Source: Tricholomella constricta
Lineage: Eukaryota; Basidiomycota; Agaricomycetes; Agaricales; Lyophyllaceae
Direction: 5' to 3'
Assembly: GCA_013368375.1 (NCBI GenBank)
Contig: JAACJP010000011.1
Span: forward strand, 248,001-312,000
Length of the DNA: 64,000 nt
The notes below the pieces were generated by a model. That model was not told the DNA's origin. It saw nothing but the letters and a program-made list of their open reading frames with translations, and ran no database searches. Shown piece by piece: positions 34,717-46,137 of this stretch; the stretch's first letter is position 1; each line of letters starts with the position of its first letter. The position numbers were made by a program, and so were the translations under genes.

Positions 34717-36178
34717 ATGGCGGAGGGCAGTATACGAACGGAAACCCACTACTACCCGAGGGAGGAAATAAACGCGATGACCACCTTTTATAATGGCAAG
34801 AGATGCATTGTTACTCACGACATGGCTCAATGGGCCTACATGCTCGATGCAGAGACCTCTGCTGTTCGGGTGAGCCAAGATTATCCGCCGCCTCCTACAG
34901 ATGTTGAAGCTGTTTTTTCAGCTCAAATGGATGTTAGATCGGCATCTTCGTCAGAATCGACACCCGAAGCACGCCGCCGAAGTACGGGAAAATGTCGTAC
35001 CATGTGAGTCGCTAATTTTCCTCTAGTACATACCACTTTCACAATCCTCGCCTCAGTAAGCCCCACCAAGCACGTTGAAATGGGTAGCTATCCTCCGTTC
35101 GCCACGCTTGTCCTCCACGAAGATCTCGTGGCTCGGACGCTTGCCTTCGAGATTGAGCTACAGAAGTGGAGACGCGCAGAGATAGAAGCGGGGCGAGGGG
35201 ATCCGGGTAGACCTCCATACGAATGCGTTTTCGAAGTGAGTAGTCCGCGTAGTGCCATTCATTAGATCCCCTTGCTTAATGATTTGCTAGGTGCATGGCA
35301 CAACGCGACACCGTTGGCATTGTGCGGATGGTAGCGACCCCTTTTTGAGGCCAGGTCCCTTTTTGAGGCCAGGTGCGGGGGTCTTTGGTCCGGCTGATTG
35401 TCCCGGCGTCTATCCATCCTCTGGCAATCCTTTCCCTGTCCTCAACACTCTGCTTTCCATTCCATTTTCAATCCTTCACGGCATCGCTCGGCTTGGCTGC
35501 ATAGTCCCACTCAGCGAATATCAATGTGCTCTCCTGGCAATGGGGCACAAAATAATACAGCTATGGTCGTGGGACCCACCCACAACAATTAATCCGTCAA
35601 CGAGTTGTACTGCCGACGCAATCCAGGCACGAAGCCCTGCACCCTTGCCGATTGGTCATATGTCCCGCGATAATACTACATTCGAGTCGATGCGGGCTCA
35701 AATCACACACAGACCTTCCAATTTAACCACCGTCTCTCGTCCCACTACAACTACTTCAACACCAGATGCTCCTATTTACGAACTCCCTTCTAGTGAAGTC
35801 TTGGTCGGCAAACCACCGTCCGTGTCCTGGGAAGCTGGAGTCGGATTTTGCCTTTCGGCTGAGGGCGGAGACCGTAGCATTATCAACAGTCTTGGGGAAA
35901 GCTGGGAATTGGCATCCGAACCAAGCAACGGGTCTTTTGACAGGCAGGATGCTAAGAGTCCAATTCAACCCTTGTCTCCCTCAGAGATCAGTTGTTGGCT
36001 GAACGCGGTCACCAACGATGATCAGAAGCTGCCTCCTATCACTCACGGTTCATTTGAGAGGGGCATCATGGGGAGTATGAGTGTGAACGATATCTTGATG
36101 ATTAAAGGACTTATCGATCCGGGACTTTACGTTGAGTACGTGGATTTAGAGAAGTTCGCGCAGACAGCCCCACTGTAA
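34717..36178 (+). CDS. hypothetical protein, 449 residues
   Basis: Exons 34717-35003, 35061-35235 and 35291-36178 join in phase. The N-terminal third (HYYPREEINAMTTFYNG, MAQWAYMLDAETSAVRVS) is ordered and polar. The middle contains a short tandem duplication, DPFLRPGPFLRPG, from an 18-bp repeat at 35337-35372. The C-terminal half is Ser/Thr/Pro-rich with ordered patches (SPSEISCWLNAVTND, MSVNDILMIKGLIDPGLYVEYVDLEKF). No membrane helix or known domain is evident. The 20-bp ACGCGT array lies about 320 bp upstream and could regulate it. Likely fungal-specific, perhaps lineage-restricted. Confidence 0.6.
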
Positions 36179-36376
36179 ATCGCTCGACCTCGCTTGGACT
36201 ACTATGGAGCCGTGTCATGAGCAGGTGATGTGACGCGTCGCGGCTGGACGGAGCCGTATTTGGGTTGAGGACTTCCCGATAGAGGCCAGTGCGTCATGGG
36301 TCTGAGACAATGTATTTCCTATTTAATCTCGTGCACGTCGACTTCTCTCTGCCACTCCCCTTGAACTACTTGCACC

Positions 36377-37051
36377 ATGGCGAGCTCGCCTAAGAAACCC
36401 GTACACAAGGTCTCGTCCTTGACTCCTGGTCAGGTAGGTTCCCCCCTCCCCTGTGAGCCGTGCACGCAGATTATAACGATATCGTGCCCCTCTAGATCAC
36501 ACTCCTCGGAAGCGCGATAGTGCTCGCAAGCCTAGGCGGCTTCTACTTGAACCTCCTCAGGATACAGAAAAAGAAAGATGCAGAGGGCAACCTACCTCAC
36601 TGTACGTCTCTTCATCCCGCATCGATATCGCGTCCATGTCCCATATCCCGTGCCCCTCGTCGTGTCCCTTTTCCATGCCTTGCTTGCGCCACACGCATCC
36701 TCACTCGGCCCCACACCTACAGATGAATACCTAATGGGCCACGTCGCCTCGCGCCGCACGGACAACCCCAACCCGAACGCCACCAATCTCCCCATCTCGC
36801 GCTTCGCGCCGCGCACCAGCTTCGTGCCCGTCCCCCTCCGCGGCGCCGAGCAGCGCAATGGCCACTCCACGATCCCCGACTTCAACCTCAGCGCCGCGAG
36901 CGCGGACCCCCGTGCCCGCTTCGAGCAGCCCACGCCGCAGCGTCCTAAGGAGCCGGGAAGCTCGGTTGTGTATACGAAGGTCGCGGATGAGGCGAAGAGT
37001 TATGGGAGGTCGGTGCCGCAGAAAGGGAAGATGGATGATGAGGATGTGTGA
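36377..37051 (+). CDS. 163-residue single-TM protein of unknown function
   Basis: Exons 36377-36433, 36496-36601 and 36723-37051 join in phase. After a short basic lead (MASSPKKPVHKVSSLTPGQ) comes one hydrophobic helix (ITLLGSAIVLASLGGFYLNLL), a lysine stop-transfer patch (RIQKKKD), then a long Pro/Asn/Arg-rich soluble tail ending KGKMDDEDV. Codon use in the third exon is strongly GC-biased at third positions, as in well-expressed genes here. Topology suggests a signal-anchored protein of mitochondria or ER. I cannot name the family. Confidence 0.6.
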
Positions 37052-37275
37052 GTTGAGGCGAATGAGCTGGATGGCGCGAAATGCGGCGCCGGTTGTATTC
37101 TTAAGAGTCTTTTTGAGCCTGGTAATTGTGTGTAACTTGTGTATGTACGATGTAATAAATTCCTGGCCCACGTTCATCAATGAAATGATTGTCAATATAC
37201 AAAAGGGACGTGTTCCGGTGGCGAGAGCGTAATTAACAATTTACTCAGCCCACGCACTGTGCTCCAACGACATGA

Positions 37276-39468
37276 TCAGCGAGAAGGTAAGTTATCAACG
37301 AGGTCCCCAATTCGAGCCGTGAGCGCTGGCCGCAATCTATATCCATTATCGTCGAAATTGATCTCCAATGGCCCAGTATCGAAGAACCTCGGTACCGCGC
37401 CCGGCACGAACAAAGGAGGATCCACATGGCCGTCTTGGACGAGGACGACGTCGACGTCGATGTCGTCTGCCTCCTCGTCTGCCCTACGCACAGCAGCAGG
37501 GACGAAGCAGCGGCCGTCCCAGACCGTATTCTGGCCCACCCCAACGCGGCAGAGGTGGGGGCTGGCCTTGAATATGGCGCTGATGTCGTCGATGGTGTGC
37601 TTGTTGACGAGGCGGCTGTGCGAGCGGTAGACGTCTTGCGTTTCGGGCCGGGGGCGGAGCAGGTGCAGATCCTTCAGTTTTGGGAACTTGGGAAAGTGAG
37701 CTAGAAGGTCGGGAGAGATGGTCTAGACCGTGATTTAAATTGCGCGCGCGTGTATGTGTGCGCGTGTGTGCGTGAGAGAGAAAGAGAGAGAAAGAGAGAG
37801 AGAGGTTAGTGAGGCTGTATGTGGTTTGAATAAGGATATATCGACGTTACCGAGTCCTGCTGCTGACATCTGCCAGCTATAATGAAAGCCAAACTGGACC
37901 AACCGATCTGGCGAACAGCACCCCAGAACGAGCCCGACTTCCGCGGGCGTCATCGGTCCGAATCCAATCTCCGGAATACAGCCTGTAGCGCAGAGATCCA
38001 TTCCGCCTTTTTCGCATTCGTTTGTCCCCCGTCGTCGTTATTATTATTATTGTTGTTGTTGTTGTTGTTGTTGTTGTGATCATGGGGGGGGGGTCCACAT
38101 GTCGAAGACGCTGAGGTGCTGGAGTTCAAACTCTTCATTCAAGGATCCCGGGAGGTGGTTCCAAAAGAGACCTTGATCTGTGGGCATGCAGAGCACGCGT
38201 TGGTCGACCCAGAGACTGACGAGATTTTGGAGAGACCCGGTCTGCACTGATGCCAGGAAGTGCGGGACGAATTCTCCGTAGGATCTTCTGCGCTCGTTCC
38301 AGGGCTCTTCCCGTGAAGCTGCTTCTTCCCCGGGTTCAGACCACCACTGATATTGCTGGGGGCCCTGTACATGGTCCCCGTATCTCAAGATGAGCGAGGG
38401 ACGAGAAACGTCCTGCAGGAAGGAGGTCGAACATGTGGACACTCCCCAGAATACCTGTATTCGGCCTTGAGAGAAGAGATGGAATTTCAATTCAGTAGTA
38501 AAAAGGCCACGGGGGCAAGCATCTAGAGCTGCGTGATGAACGGCTAACCCACCAAGGCTGGATTTCCAATGTCAGTGACGTGAGAAGTTCCCACTTCACA
38601 AGGTCCATGGGGCCAGGCCTCGGTCTCATGAGGGCCATAGAGATAACGCCCAACGTAAATTCCGTCAACCCAGGGAAATTAAGCTCTTTGAATGGGAACG
38701 TTTTGGAGGGCCCTTCGTGGTGGCTATCCCACACCCCGGTAAGTGCGAGTGACAAACTTTCGAGGGAGTGATATGTGGAAAACAACTCCCTGTGGGCTCG
38801 ACCGCGCGGTATGTTGACAAATTGACTCGGCGGAGATCGAGGGATGTAAGGTGAGGCCCAAGAGTCGCCACGGACTTGTCGATGCTGGATTATGGTCAAC
38901 GGATTCAGAGGAAAGCTAAGCTGTCCGGGGGGCACTTACTTCCAACGATTCTCGTCCCAGAGCGTGTCTCCTGGGTCGGAGACCCGGGCACAGTTGATCC
39001 TAAAAGTTTTCAAATATCTATGATGCTGGAGAGCCCTGAGGTCATCCGCCGATGGGTGCCCATTACCACACCAGTCCAGACTTTCCAAGTTGACGGTTAT
39101 CTCGAGAAGCCTGGTGAGACGATTGTGCAGAACTGTAGCCCCTAGTAGCTGGCCAGGTCTATCAGCGATAGACGCTAAATGAACCACCAGGTGTCTGATT
39201 GTCTGGGCTGGAGATATGGCTTTTCGGATGCCGGGGCGATGGGAGCTACCTGAAGAGGGTACTTGGAGGAAGTTAAGAATGTGGTGAGTGAGATATCTGT
39301 TGTTTTTGCTATTGCAACCCAGGGTAACAGGCAACTGGAGAAGATAGAGGGCATTGAGATAATGTTGTCTGTCGATGGGAATGCCCGCAAAATCGTGTAA
39401 AACGTGTTCGGCTCGTGAATGAACGAAAGAATGTATGAAAAGACATCCGCATTGATATTAGCCATCAT
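37276..39468 (-). CDS. F-box/LRR-like protein, multi-exon
   Basis: Starting at 39468 (MMANINADVFSYILSFIHEP) several exons share the leucine-spaced style of mushroom F-box-like proteins: LTRLLEITVNLESLDWCGNG, HLTSLDLRRVNLS, LESLSLALTGVW, LTEFTLGVISMAL, FELQHLSVFDMW, and near the 3' end HFPKFPKLKDLHLLRPRP and the closing IGDLVDNLPSR. The 47-nt intron at about 39229-39275 is short but in phase. Others (about 38940, 38500, 38080 and 37740) are approximate, and two carry microsatellites. The text could be two neighbouring genes or one. I read one. The function is presumed substrate recognition for an SCF ligase. Confidence 0.55.
37742..37804. repeat. GCGT/GA-rich microsatellite in an intron
   Basis: An alternating purine-pyrimidine run (GCGCGCGCGTGTATGTG and so on), with Z-DNA-like composition, followed by (GAGAGA)n with AAA breaks. 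It lies in a predicted intron of the F-box/LRR-like gene. Confidence 0.7.
38035..38078. repeat. TTA/TTG trinucleotide tract
   Basis: About five TTA units run into eight or nine TTG units, followed six bases later by a run of ten G (38084-38093). On the minus strand this falls in a predicted intron between the FDMWTPPP exon and the next. Confidence 0.8.
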
Positions 39469-39638
39469 ATGACAAGAGAGTCTTGCGTGTAGGTATACAG
39501 AGAGATGTCGCTATTAGCTTAGGCATATGAGGAGCGCGTCAACTCGATCGTGATGTTTGGCACAAGCCCTCGAAATTAACAGCGCCGGAATAGGGCGATC
39601 CGGTGCAAATTCCTTTCCCGAACCTCCAAAACGCCACT

Positions 39639-40193
39639 ATGCTGCAAGCCCTCCAACGGTGCACACTCTCCTCCAGCCGCCGTCTTCTTGTCTCTCAGCG
39701 GCCCTTCTCCTCTTCCCCCTACCGCCGCGCGGACCCATGGGTGCTCCCTCACACCCCCGAACACCTCGCCTCGACCACATTGGAGGATGTCGTGCCGACT
39801 CCGCTTCCCAGACCTAACGAGTCCGTCGACACGCTCCGCGCGCGGCTCGTGTACCAGTCGCGCAAGCGCGGCACCCTCGAGAGCGATCTGCTGCTGAGCA
39901 CCTTCGCCCGAGACAACTTGAGCATTATGAGCGAGACGGAGATGCGTGAATATGACCGGGTGAGCATGGGCATGCCAAGCGCCTCCTTTTCACATGAAAC
40001 AATGAAACATGCAACTGACGCGAGTGGTTGTGGATGGATACAGTTGCTGGACGAGGCGGACTGGGATATCTATTATTGGGCGACGGGCAAGAGGACGCCG
40101 CCTGAGCGCTGGACGGACTCGGAAATACTTAGACGGCTTGCGGTGCACGCGAAGAATGAGGGCAAGGTGGTGCGCCTGATGCCTGCGCTGTAA
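39639..40193 (+). CDS. SDH5: succinate dehydrogenase assembly factor 2 (SDHAF2/Sdh5)
   Basis: Exons 39639-39959 and 40044-40193 give 156 residues. A mitochondrial presequence (LQRCTLSSSRRLLVSQRPFS) is followed by the family core: LRARLVYQSRKRGTLESDLLLSTFA, read in two parts, then MREYDR joined by the 84-nt intron to LLDEADWDIYYWATGK. SDHAF2 promotes covalent flavinylation of the succinate dehydrogenase flavoprotein in the matrix. The RxRGxxExD region and the DW.IYYW end are the conserved FAD-transfer surface. An upstream Met in frame at 39603 is possible, but the Met at 39639 starts a better presequence. Confidence 0.93.
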   Translation: MLQALQRCTLSSSRRLLVSQRPFSSSPYRRADPWVLPHTPEHLASTTLEDVVPTPLPRPNESVDTLRARLVYQSRKRGTLESDLLLSTFARDNLSIMSETEMREYDRVSMGMPSASFSHETMKHATDASGCGWIQLLDEADWDIYYWATGKRTPPERWTDSEILRRLAVHAKNEGKVVRLMPAL

Positions 40194-40448
40194 AATTTTA
40201 CGATACACGGAACACTACGATTGTATTTATCGACTCCTCTAATACTTCAATCTCTTGAGATTTTTCATCCAGGCTCATGTCCAAGGCCACCTCTCGGCGA
40301 GGAGGAATCCCGGATTTGGAGCACCCGATCCTGGTCATGCGATTTTTCGCCTTCCCTTGTGCAAAATTCCAGCTTGAACGTGACTCATTCGAAGCAGGAT
40401 CTCATCCTTCGCGCTAAAGACCTCATGTCAGGAATAGGGACTGGTCAA

Positions 40449-40750
40449 CTCACGTCTTGACCTTGCACTCCAGAAGGATTGTGAGCCATCCATGTAGGAG
40501 CAGGGCCGTATCGCTTACAGTCCGTGCAGCCTTGATTAGTTCCTGAAATGACGTTGTTGAACGCAACCTACAGACTCCTCAAACCACCACGAAGATGTTA
40601 GAGTGAGGGATTACGCACGGTGGGTCTGATGAAGCCAACTGGTTCCTTACCCGCGGCCAACCTCGCATCATTGACGAGCGGGATTAGTGAGGCAACAGTG
40701 GGCACTGCGCCAGATGCCGCTGCTAACAACGACCGAGCCGCTATCGACAT
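40449..40750 (-). pseudogene. sedolisin (peptidase S53) C-terminal relic
   Basis: On the minus strand VPTVASLIPLVNDARLAAGK, then EPVGFIRPT, a 51-nt GT..AG intron (40568-40618), then VAFNNVISGTNQGC match the end of the S53 catalytic domain. In intact members the Ser-containing GTS motif comes just before APTxA, and AFNDITSGxNPGC carries the calcium site. Here the bases before VPTVAS give an SG pair but the motif is disrupted by a frame change, and the upstream kilobase no longer reads as S53. After GC the text drifts (TDCKRYGPAPTW). It is therefore a broken fragment. It lies just downstream of SDH5 in opposite orientation. Confidence 0.5.
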
Positions 40751-41998
40751 TCAGAAACGTGTTTCTATGCATTTTCTTAGGTGCCACCAGCCTTAGGCAC
40801 CTGGGTCGCTCTTCCTCAGCTTGCTCAATGCCAGGTGACCTTTGACGGCCTGCTTCTGATACTCAGGGATCGAGAACCGGTTGTTGAACCCCCCACACTA
40901 GACTCGAAGAATCCGGGGACGACCATATATACTCGTTCCAGACCTCCCTCCGCACCAGGGGGGTTTGCGGAGGCGCAAAGATCCCAGATCCAACCTGCAG
41001 GTCCGGGAACCATTCTCTTTCAAGGTAATACGCGCTCTGCGACCCGCTGGCGCCTGCGTTCCCTGCGGAATTACACGACCGTCAACCCCCCATGAGCGCG
41101 ATCGCGAGCTTACGTGAAACTCGGCACACTGGCAGCTCCAGGTACCCGGGAAAAAAGGTTGCTTGTGGCGAGTTTGAGAGAGACGACGTATGCGTATGGA
41201 GCTATGATGCAGCCTAGACGGCCTGGGAGGGCGTTCGGCAGTTCCGGGTCGTTCGGGTTTCGGGATGTCGTTCCCGCCCAAAGAGGTGGCACTATGAGCT
41301 GTCGACGGCGTCCAGCCATTCGTTGAAGGAGCGGGACTTGCCTGCCTGTGAGATGGGATGAGGATGATATGGCTCAGAGATTGGAGAGGGGGTGCGGAGA
41401 GTGGTAGATGGGAATACCAGTTTGTTTGTTCGCCCGAGCGTCACGGGCTCCAGCTGCACGAAGGACACGGCGTACTGCAGGACCCAGCTCGCCTCGCTGA
41501 CGTCAGTATTCTCATCTTGTCGAGCAAGCAAAAAAAAATAAAGGGATCCTGAATCTGATCGCGTAAGTTAGGGATGTGTCCTCGACCTGCCCAACAATAC
41601 ATGTAAATGGAATTCCTGTGTGGCTCGCTAGGCGCTCGTAGAGATGTAAAAAAGCCTTGAGGGGATTCGGACGGGAGTCACAATGCGACGACGACGCTGC
41701 TCTTTCGATTGGAAGGCACGGCGAGGCATGAGTGAAATTGTCAGTAAGCGAACAGAGAAGGAGTAGTCGTCCTCTGATTTCCCAAGCTCCAATGCTGGAA
41801 TCACCTAGTCCCTGGTAATCGGTTTGTTCAAAAGACTCACCAAAACCTTGCATTGATTAGGCAAGATGAGCGTTGAATTGTCAGAAGAGAAGCACAAGGA
41901 CTCATCGAAAAAGAAAAAACAGCGGCTCGCAAAACAAATATAATTAGCTACGGCGACAGGCGTCCGAATTAGATAAACCCTTAGTTTTCTCTACACCT
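40751..41998. other. spacer, perhaps more decayed protease
   Basis: Several overlapping frames of 60-130 codons exist (for example 40898-41281 minus), none with a conserved domain. A minus piece QYAVSFVQLEPVTLG (about 41440-41485) is faintly like a sedolisin segment, but too weak to call. It borders the 3' end of the GT32-like gene. Confidence 0.3.
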
Positions 41999-43531
41999 TC
42001 ACAACTCCTCCTCTTGGTCCTGGTCTTCCTCCTCTTCAGGCAGGCTCCTCGCCGACAACGCCCCCAGCCTCATATCATACCTCTTCAGCAAGAGGCGTTC
42101 AATCCAACCCCCACTCGGAAACGCCTTCTCCCACTGGTTGTGCAGGTGCACCCCAAACACTTTGCTCAGCACCTCGTCCAGGCCCCCGCCCTCTTCCAGC
42201 CCGAGGCCCATCGTCCACTTGCCCGCACGGTTGTCCGCGGCAAAGGGGTCGGGCAGCCGGTTGTCGAGCCTGCATGAGCGGCCGTCGCTGAAGCAGAAGG
42301 GGAGGATCTTGAATGGTGGGATGGCGTGGGCGACAAGGCGCCGCCAGAGCTTGAGGTAGAGTAGTGAGCCCCAGTCAGTCGAATGGATACGCGGCGGCGG
42401 AGAGATGGCCATGATGTGGAAGGCCTCGCAGAGATAGGGCGAGTGCTGGCGGAAACGCATCAGGGCGCCGTTGAGTGGTTGGTAGGGCTTATCTGTTATT
42501 TATGTAGATTAGCGCGTGGATCCCAGTATCGAATTGAATGGCCATAGTTTACCGTAGCAGTCCCATTGGGTCACGAATTCGTGCTCCAGGAGCGGCGTCA
42601 GGTCCCGGGTTAGTAGTGAATCCATGTCAACCCACACCCCGCCGTAATTCCATAACAGCAAGAGCCGGAGCAAGTCCCCATCCAGCCATGCTTTTTTATC
42701 CTTCAACTTAAGCAGCTCGCTCCCATTGAGCTCCGTCGATTTCGCCAGCGCTGCAATGTCTACCACCCGCAGCGCAAACGACTCCGGGTATCGTACGACG
42801 TAGCCCCTCAGAATCTCGTTCGTCGTCAAGTCGCCATTCGACCACACAATCAGACGCGACGCCGCCACGTCCTGCGTCGCAAAGAACGACTTGATCATCC
42901 ACTCTTGGCGCGGGCCAAAGGGGACCAGGTCCGTCCGCCAGTACGTGTGGAACTGCGTCCGCGCCTCCGCGGGCAGCCGCGCCCCCCGCGGCCGCACGTC
43001 GTCCCGGTGCATCTGGATCGTCCCCGCAAAGTCGTAACAGTCCAGCCCCCGCCGCATAGGAAGCCCCGCCTGCACCTCTGTCCGCCGTCGTCCATACACG
43101 GCATCTGACACGTTGTATTTCAGGCTCACGCGCGAAGGCTCGAAGCACCCCGACAGGGGCACTATTGGGTCGATCTCGCGCTGGACCCAGCCCCGCGAGT
43201 AGAACGCAATTTCGATGTGGGGCTCGTAGAGGTATAGCCCGACGAGAAGGACGAGGAGGCTGAGGGGGACTGCGAATTTGAGGAACTTGCGCACGGTGCG
43301 TCTCCGTGGCAGGGGCATAAGGTTGAGTGGCCATCGACGCCCTCGTGAGCGGTAGGTCGGTTGTGGAGGCGAAAGGTATGGGGTATAGTCTGCGTCGGGT
43401 TTGGCAGCAGATTGTGGAGGTGACAAGTCATAACCATAGTCGTTACGGTGGACCGTTGCTGAGCGTAACCGCGGTGCAGAGTCTTGGAAAGTATACATAG
43501 GAAGATTATGGCGTTCCCCCCCTCGCGCCAT
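41999..43531 (-). CDS. glycosyltransferase family 32-like type II membrane protein
   Basis: Exons 43531-42553 and 42492-41999 joined over a 60-nt intron give 490 residues. A cytoplasmic tail ends in RRRTVRKFLKF, then one membrane helix (AVPLSLLVLLVGLYLYEP). The lumenal part has WSNGDLTTNEI, AWLDGDLLRLLLLWNYGGVW and the DXD metal site VDMDS (about residues 302-304), followed by HEFVTQWDCYDK. This is the DXD sugar-binding layout of GT32/Gb3-synthase-like enzymes, expected to use a nucleotide sugar in the Golgi. Donor and acceptor are not evident. The tail is highly acidic (EEEEDQDQEEEL). Confidence 0.85.
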
Positions 43532-44507
43532 CTGGGAGTCCCCAAGAAATTATGGTTCCCCTTTGGCGAAGCAGTTACTGCGAATTTTGCGAAGTGTCAA
43601 TTTGCTGGCTTTCAGGCGCGTAGTGATGCTTGAGACTCGTCCAGGACGTCCAGTGTCGTAGACCCCCGTCTGGTCAGTCGTAGAGTACAGCGAGGAGGGG
43701 GGTGGAGGGGAAGAACACCAGTGGTACGAGCGCAGGGACGCGCGACCAAAATTTCGCGTGGGCGGACACCCAATTTGAATTCATTTGTTACCGGGAAAAC
43801 CTTAAGACTTTTGATACGTAGACCACCAATGGGGGGAGAGAACCAGAACTTGCAATTGCCTCGCTAACCGTTGACAACGATACACTTGTAAGTACTGCTA
43901 TCACGTCCCCCCCACCAACGACCACATCATCAACAAAGCAACAACACAATCGACAGAAACCAACTCCCAAACCCCCAAACATCACAACCGAACAAGCATC
44001 TCGAGCATCGCAGGGGCAGTAAGAAAGATATAAGTGTCGTGCGGCCTTTATATAATAAACGGTAACATAAAACAGACTGGGTGTGATGAGGTTCAGATTG
44101 ACCTCAAGGCCGGCGACGACAGCGATATAGGATATGGAAGAGGGAGTGAGGGGTGTGATTGAACCGGAGAGTACTTCGAGTGGTGGTCGCGTGACTGCGG
44201 TTCAAGTGGTACAAGATTGGGTAACCGGCGAGAGTGGGGCGGGAGTAGTGGAGCCGCCTGAACGTATATGAGTGAAAAGAAAAGATGCTGCGAAATAGAT
44301 GCCCGAGGTGGCTGTGGAACGCTTCGAGGTCGAATGCTGGATCTTGGATGACGTGTTGTGCTTTATCCTCCCCTCTTCTTCCCCCTCCCTCTACCCTGAC
44401 CCCTCCTTATCCACCCTTCCTCCGCTACCAAGGACCTGAACCTCCTTCTCTTTCCAACCTTCCCCGCTCACCGCTCACCCGAACATTCAAACAACCACCA
44501 AGCCCCT
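43532..44507. other. intergenic between GT32-like gene and DHH1
   Basis: Holds the upstream region of the GT32-like gene and the 3' flank of DHH1. No credible frame. A pyrimidine-rich stretch at about 44361-44480 forms, on the minus strand, a purine-rich 3' leader of DHH1. Confidence 0.4.
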
Positions 44508-46137
44508 TCATCGAGCGACTGGCACGGCGCCGCGATATCCACCCTGGCCTCGAGGAAGTGCCGCTGCTCCGTTCTGCCTAACAGATTGGGGTTGCTGTCC
44601 ATTACTCTGATATACAACCTGCTGGGATTGGGTTTGCTGAGGTGCCCTCGGCTGAGGCGTCGTTCCCTGTTGCCTTTGCTGCTGCTGCTGCTTCTGACTA
44701 GCCGTCTCCTCCGGTGTGCTCGGCGCAACATACAGCCCCTTATCAATAGTCTGTGGGATGGGTTGGATCTCTGTGCCGAGTTCCTGCTCGATCCTGTAAA
44801 GGTTGAAGCGGTCCTCGTACGTGACGAGGTTGATCGCAAGGCCCAGGTGTCCGAAACGACCTGAACGACCGATACGATGGAGATACGTCTCGCTGTTCTT
44901 GGGGAAGTCAAAGTTGATGACGACGTTGACGGCTTGGATGTCGATGCCGCGCGTGAGGAGGTCAGAGCAGACGAGGTTGCGGCACACGCCGTTGCGAAAG
45001 TCGTGGAAGACGCGATTGCGGTGCGATTGCAGCATCTTGGCGTGTGAGTAGAAACACGAGTAGCCTAGCTCTGTCACTTTTTTGGCGAGGAGCTCGACGC
45101 GGTTGGTAGAGTTACAGAAGATGATGGATTGGTTGATTTGGAGCTGGAGGAGGCAGGATTAGACGACTGAGTCGGGAATGAGAAAAGCGAGGAGACGAAC
45201 CTTGGAGAAAAGGGTATTCAAGCAATGGACCTTTTGCCTTTCTTCAACGTAGGCATAGTATTGCGTGACACCACGCAAAGTCAGTTCGTCCATGAGATTG
45301 ATCTCATAGGGGGACTTCATATGTTTGTCCTGGTCGAGTAGGTGAGCCGGACGTTGGAAGAAAGAAAAGTTGAATGCACCTTGAAATCTTTGACAATCAT
45401 AGGGAAGGTAGCGCTGAAGAGCATCACTTGGCGCTCGGCGGCGAGATAAGAGAGCAATTGCTCCATTACAGGAGCAAACTCAGGAGAAAGCAGCTTGTCG
45501 GCCTCGTCCATGACGAAAACCGGGCACTCGCTGAGGTCAGCGACGCCCTTACCGGCCAGGTCCAAAATACGGCCGGGTGTGCCGACAAGGACGTGCACCG
45601 TTTCCGACAGGCGCAAAATGTCGTCTTTGAGGGTGGTGCCTCCGGTAGTGACCATAACCTGCACGCCCATGTGTTTGCCGAGGGTCTTGCACACCTGCGA
45701 AGTCTGCAGCGCGAGCTCACGCGTCGGCACGAGGAGGAGTGCCTGGATCTTGTTCTTGTTGACGTCGACCTGCTGGAGGGAGGGGATGACAAAGGCAGCG
45801 GTCTTGCCGGTGCCGTTCTTGGCGCGGGCGAGGATGTCACGCTTGGTGAGGGCAATGGGTATGGCTTCTTCTTGGATGGGGGACGGCTTTTCGAATCCGG
45901 CTTCAAAGATGCCCATGAGGAGCTCCCGCCGGAGGAACATGTCCTCAAACTCGAGCCCTTTCGTCGCGGTCACGTCTTCGGTCTGTGGGCGGATATCTTT
46001 TGGTGGTGGGCGGAGACTTGCTTTCCAGGATTCATTGTGGGCTGGTCTGTAATGGACGGAAAAAAAGTGAGTGACGCCGTGAGGCGTGTATGTAAAAAGA
46101 CGTACGCTGATGATGTTGAGGGGCCTGTTTGTGACAT
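44508..46137 (-). CDS. DHH1: DEAD-box helicase DHH1/DDX6 (mRNA decapping activator)
   Basis: Exons 46137-46106, 46046-45380, 45329-45201 and 45143-44508 give 487 residues. The N-terminus ([20 protein letters not shown]) leads to the DDX6 signature [14 protein letters not shown]. The motifs follow in order: [48 protein letters not shown], then in domain 2 [19 protein letters not shown] and [13 protein letters not shown]. The C-tail is Gln-rich and low-complexity ([10 protein letters not shown] and more), typical of P-body proteins. Dhh1 couples translational repression to decapping in the cytoplasm. All junctions are in phase, so this is the best-supported model of the region. Confidence 0.95.
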
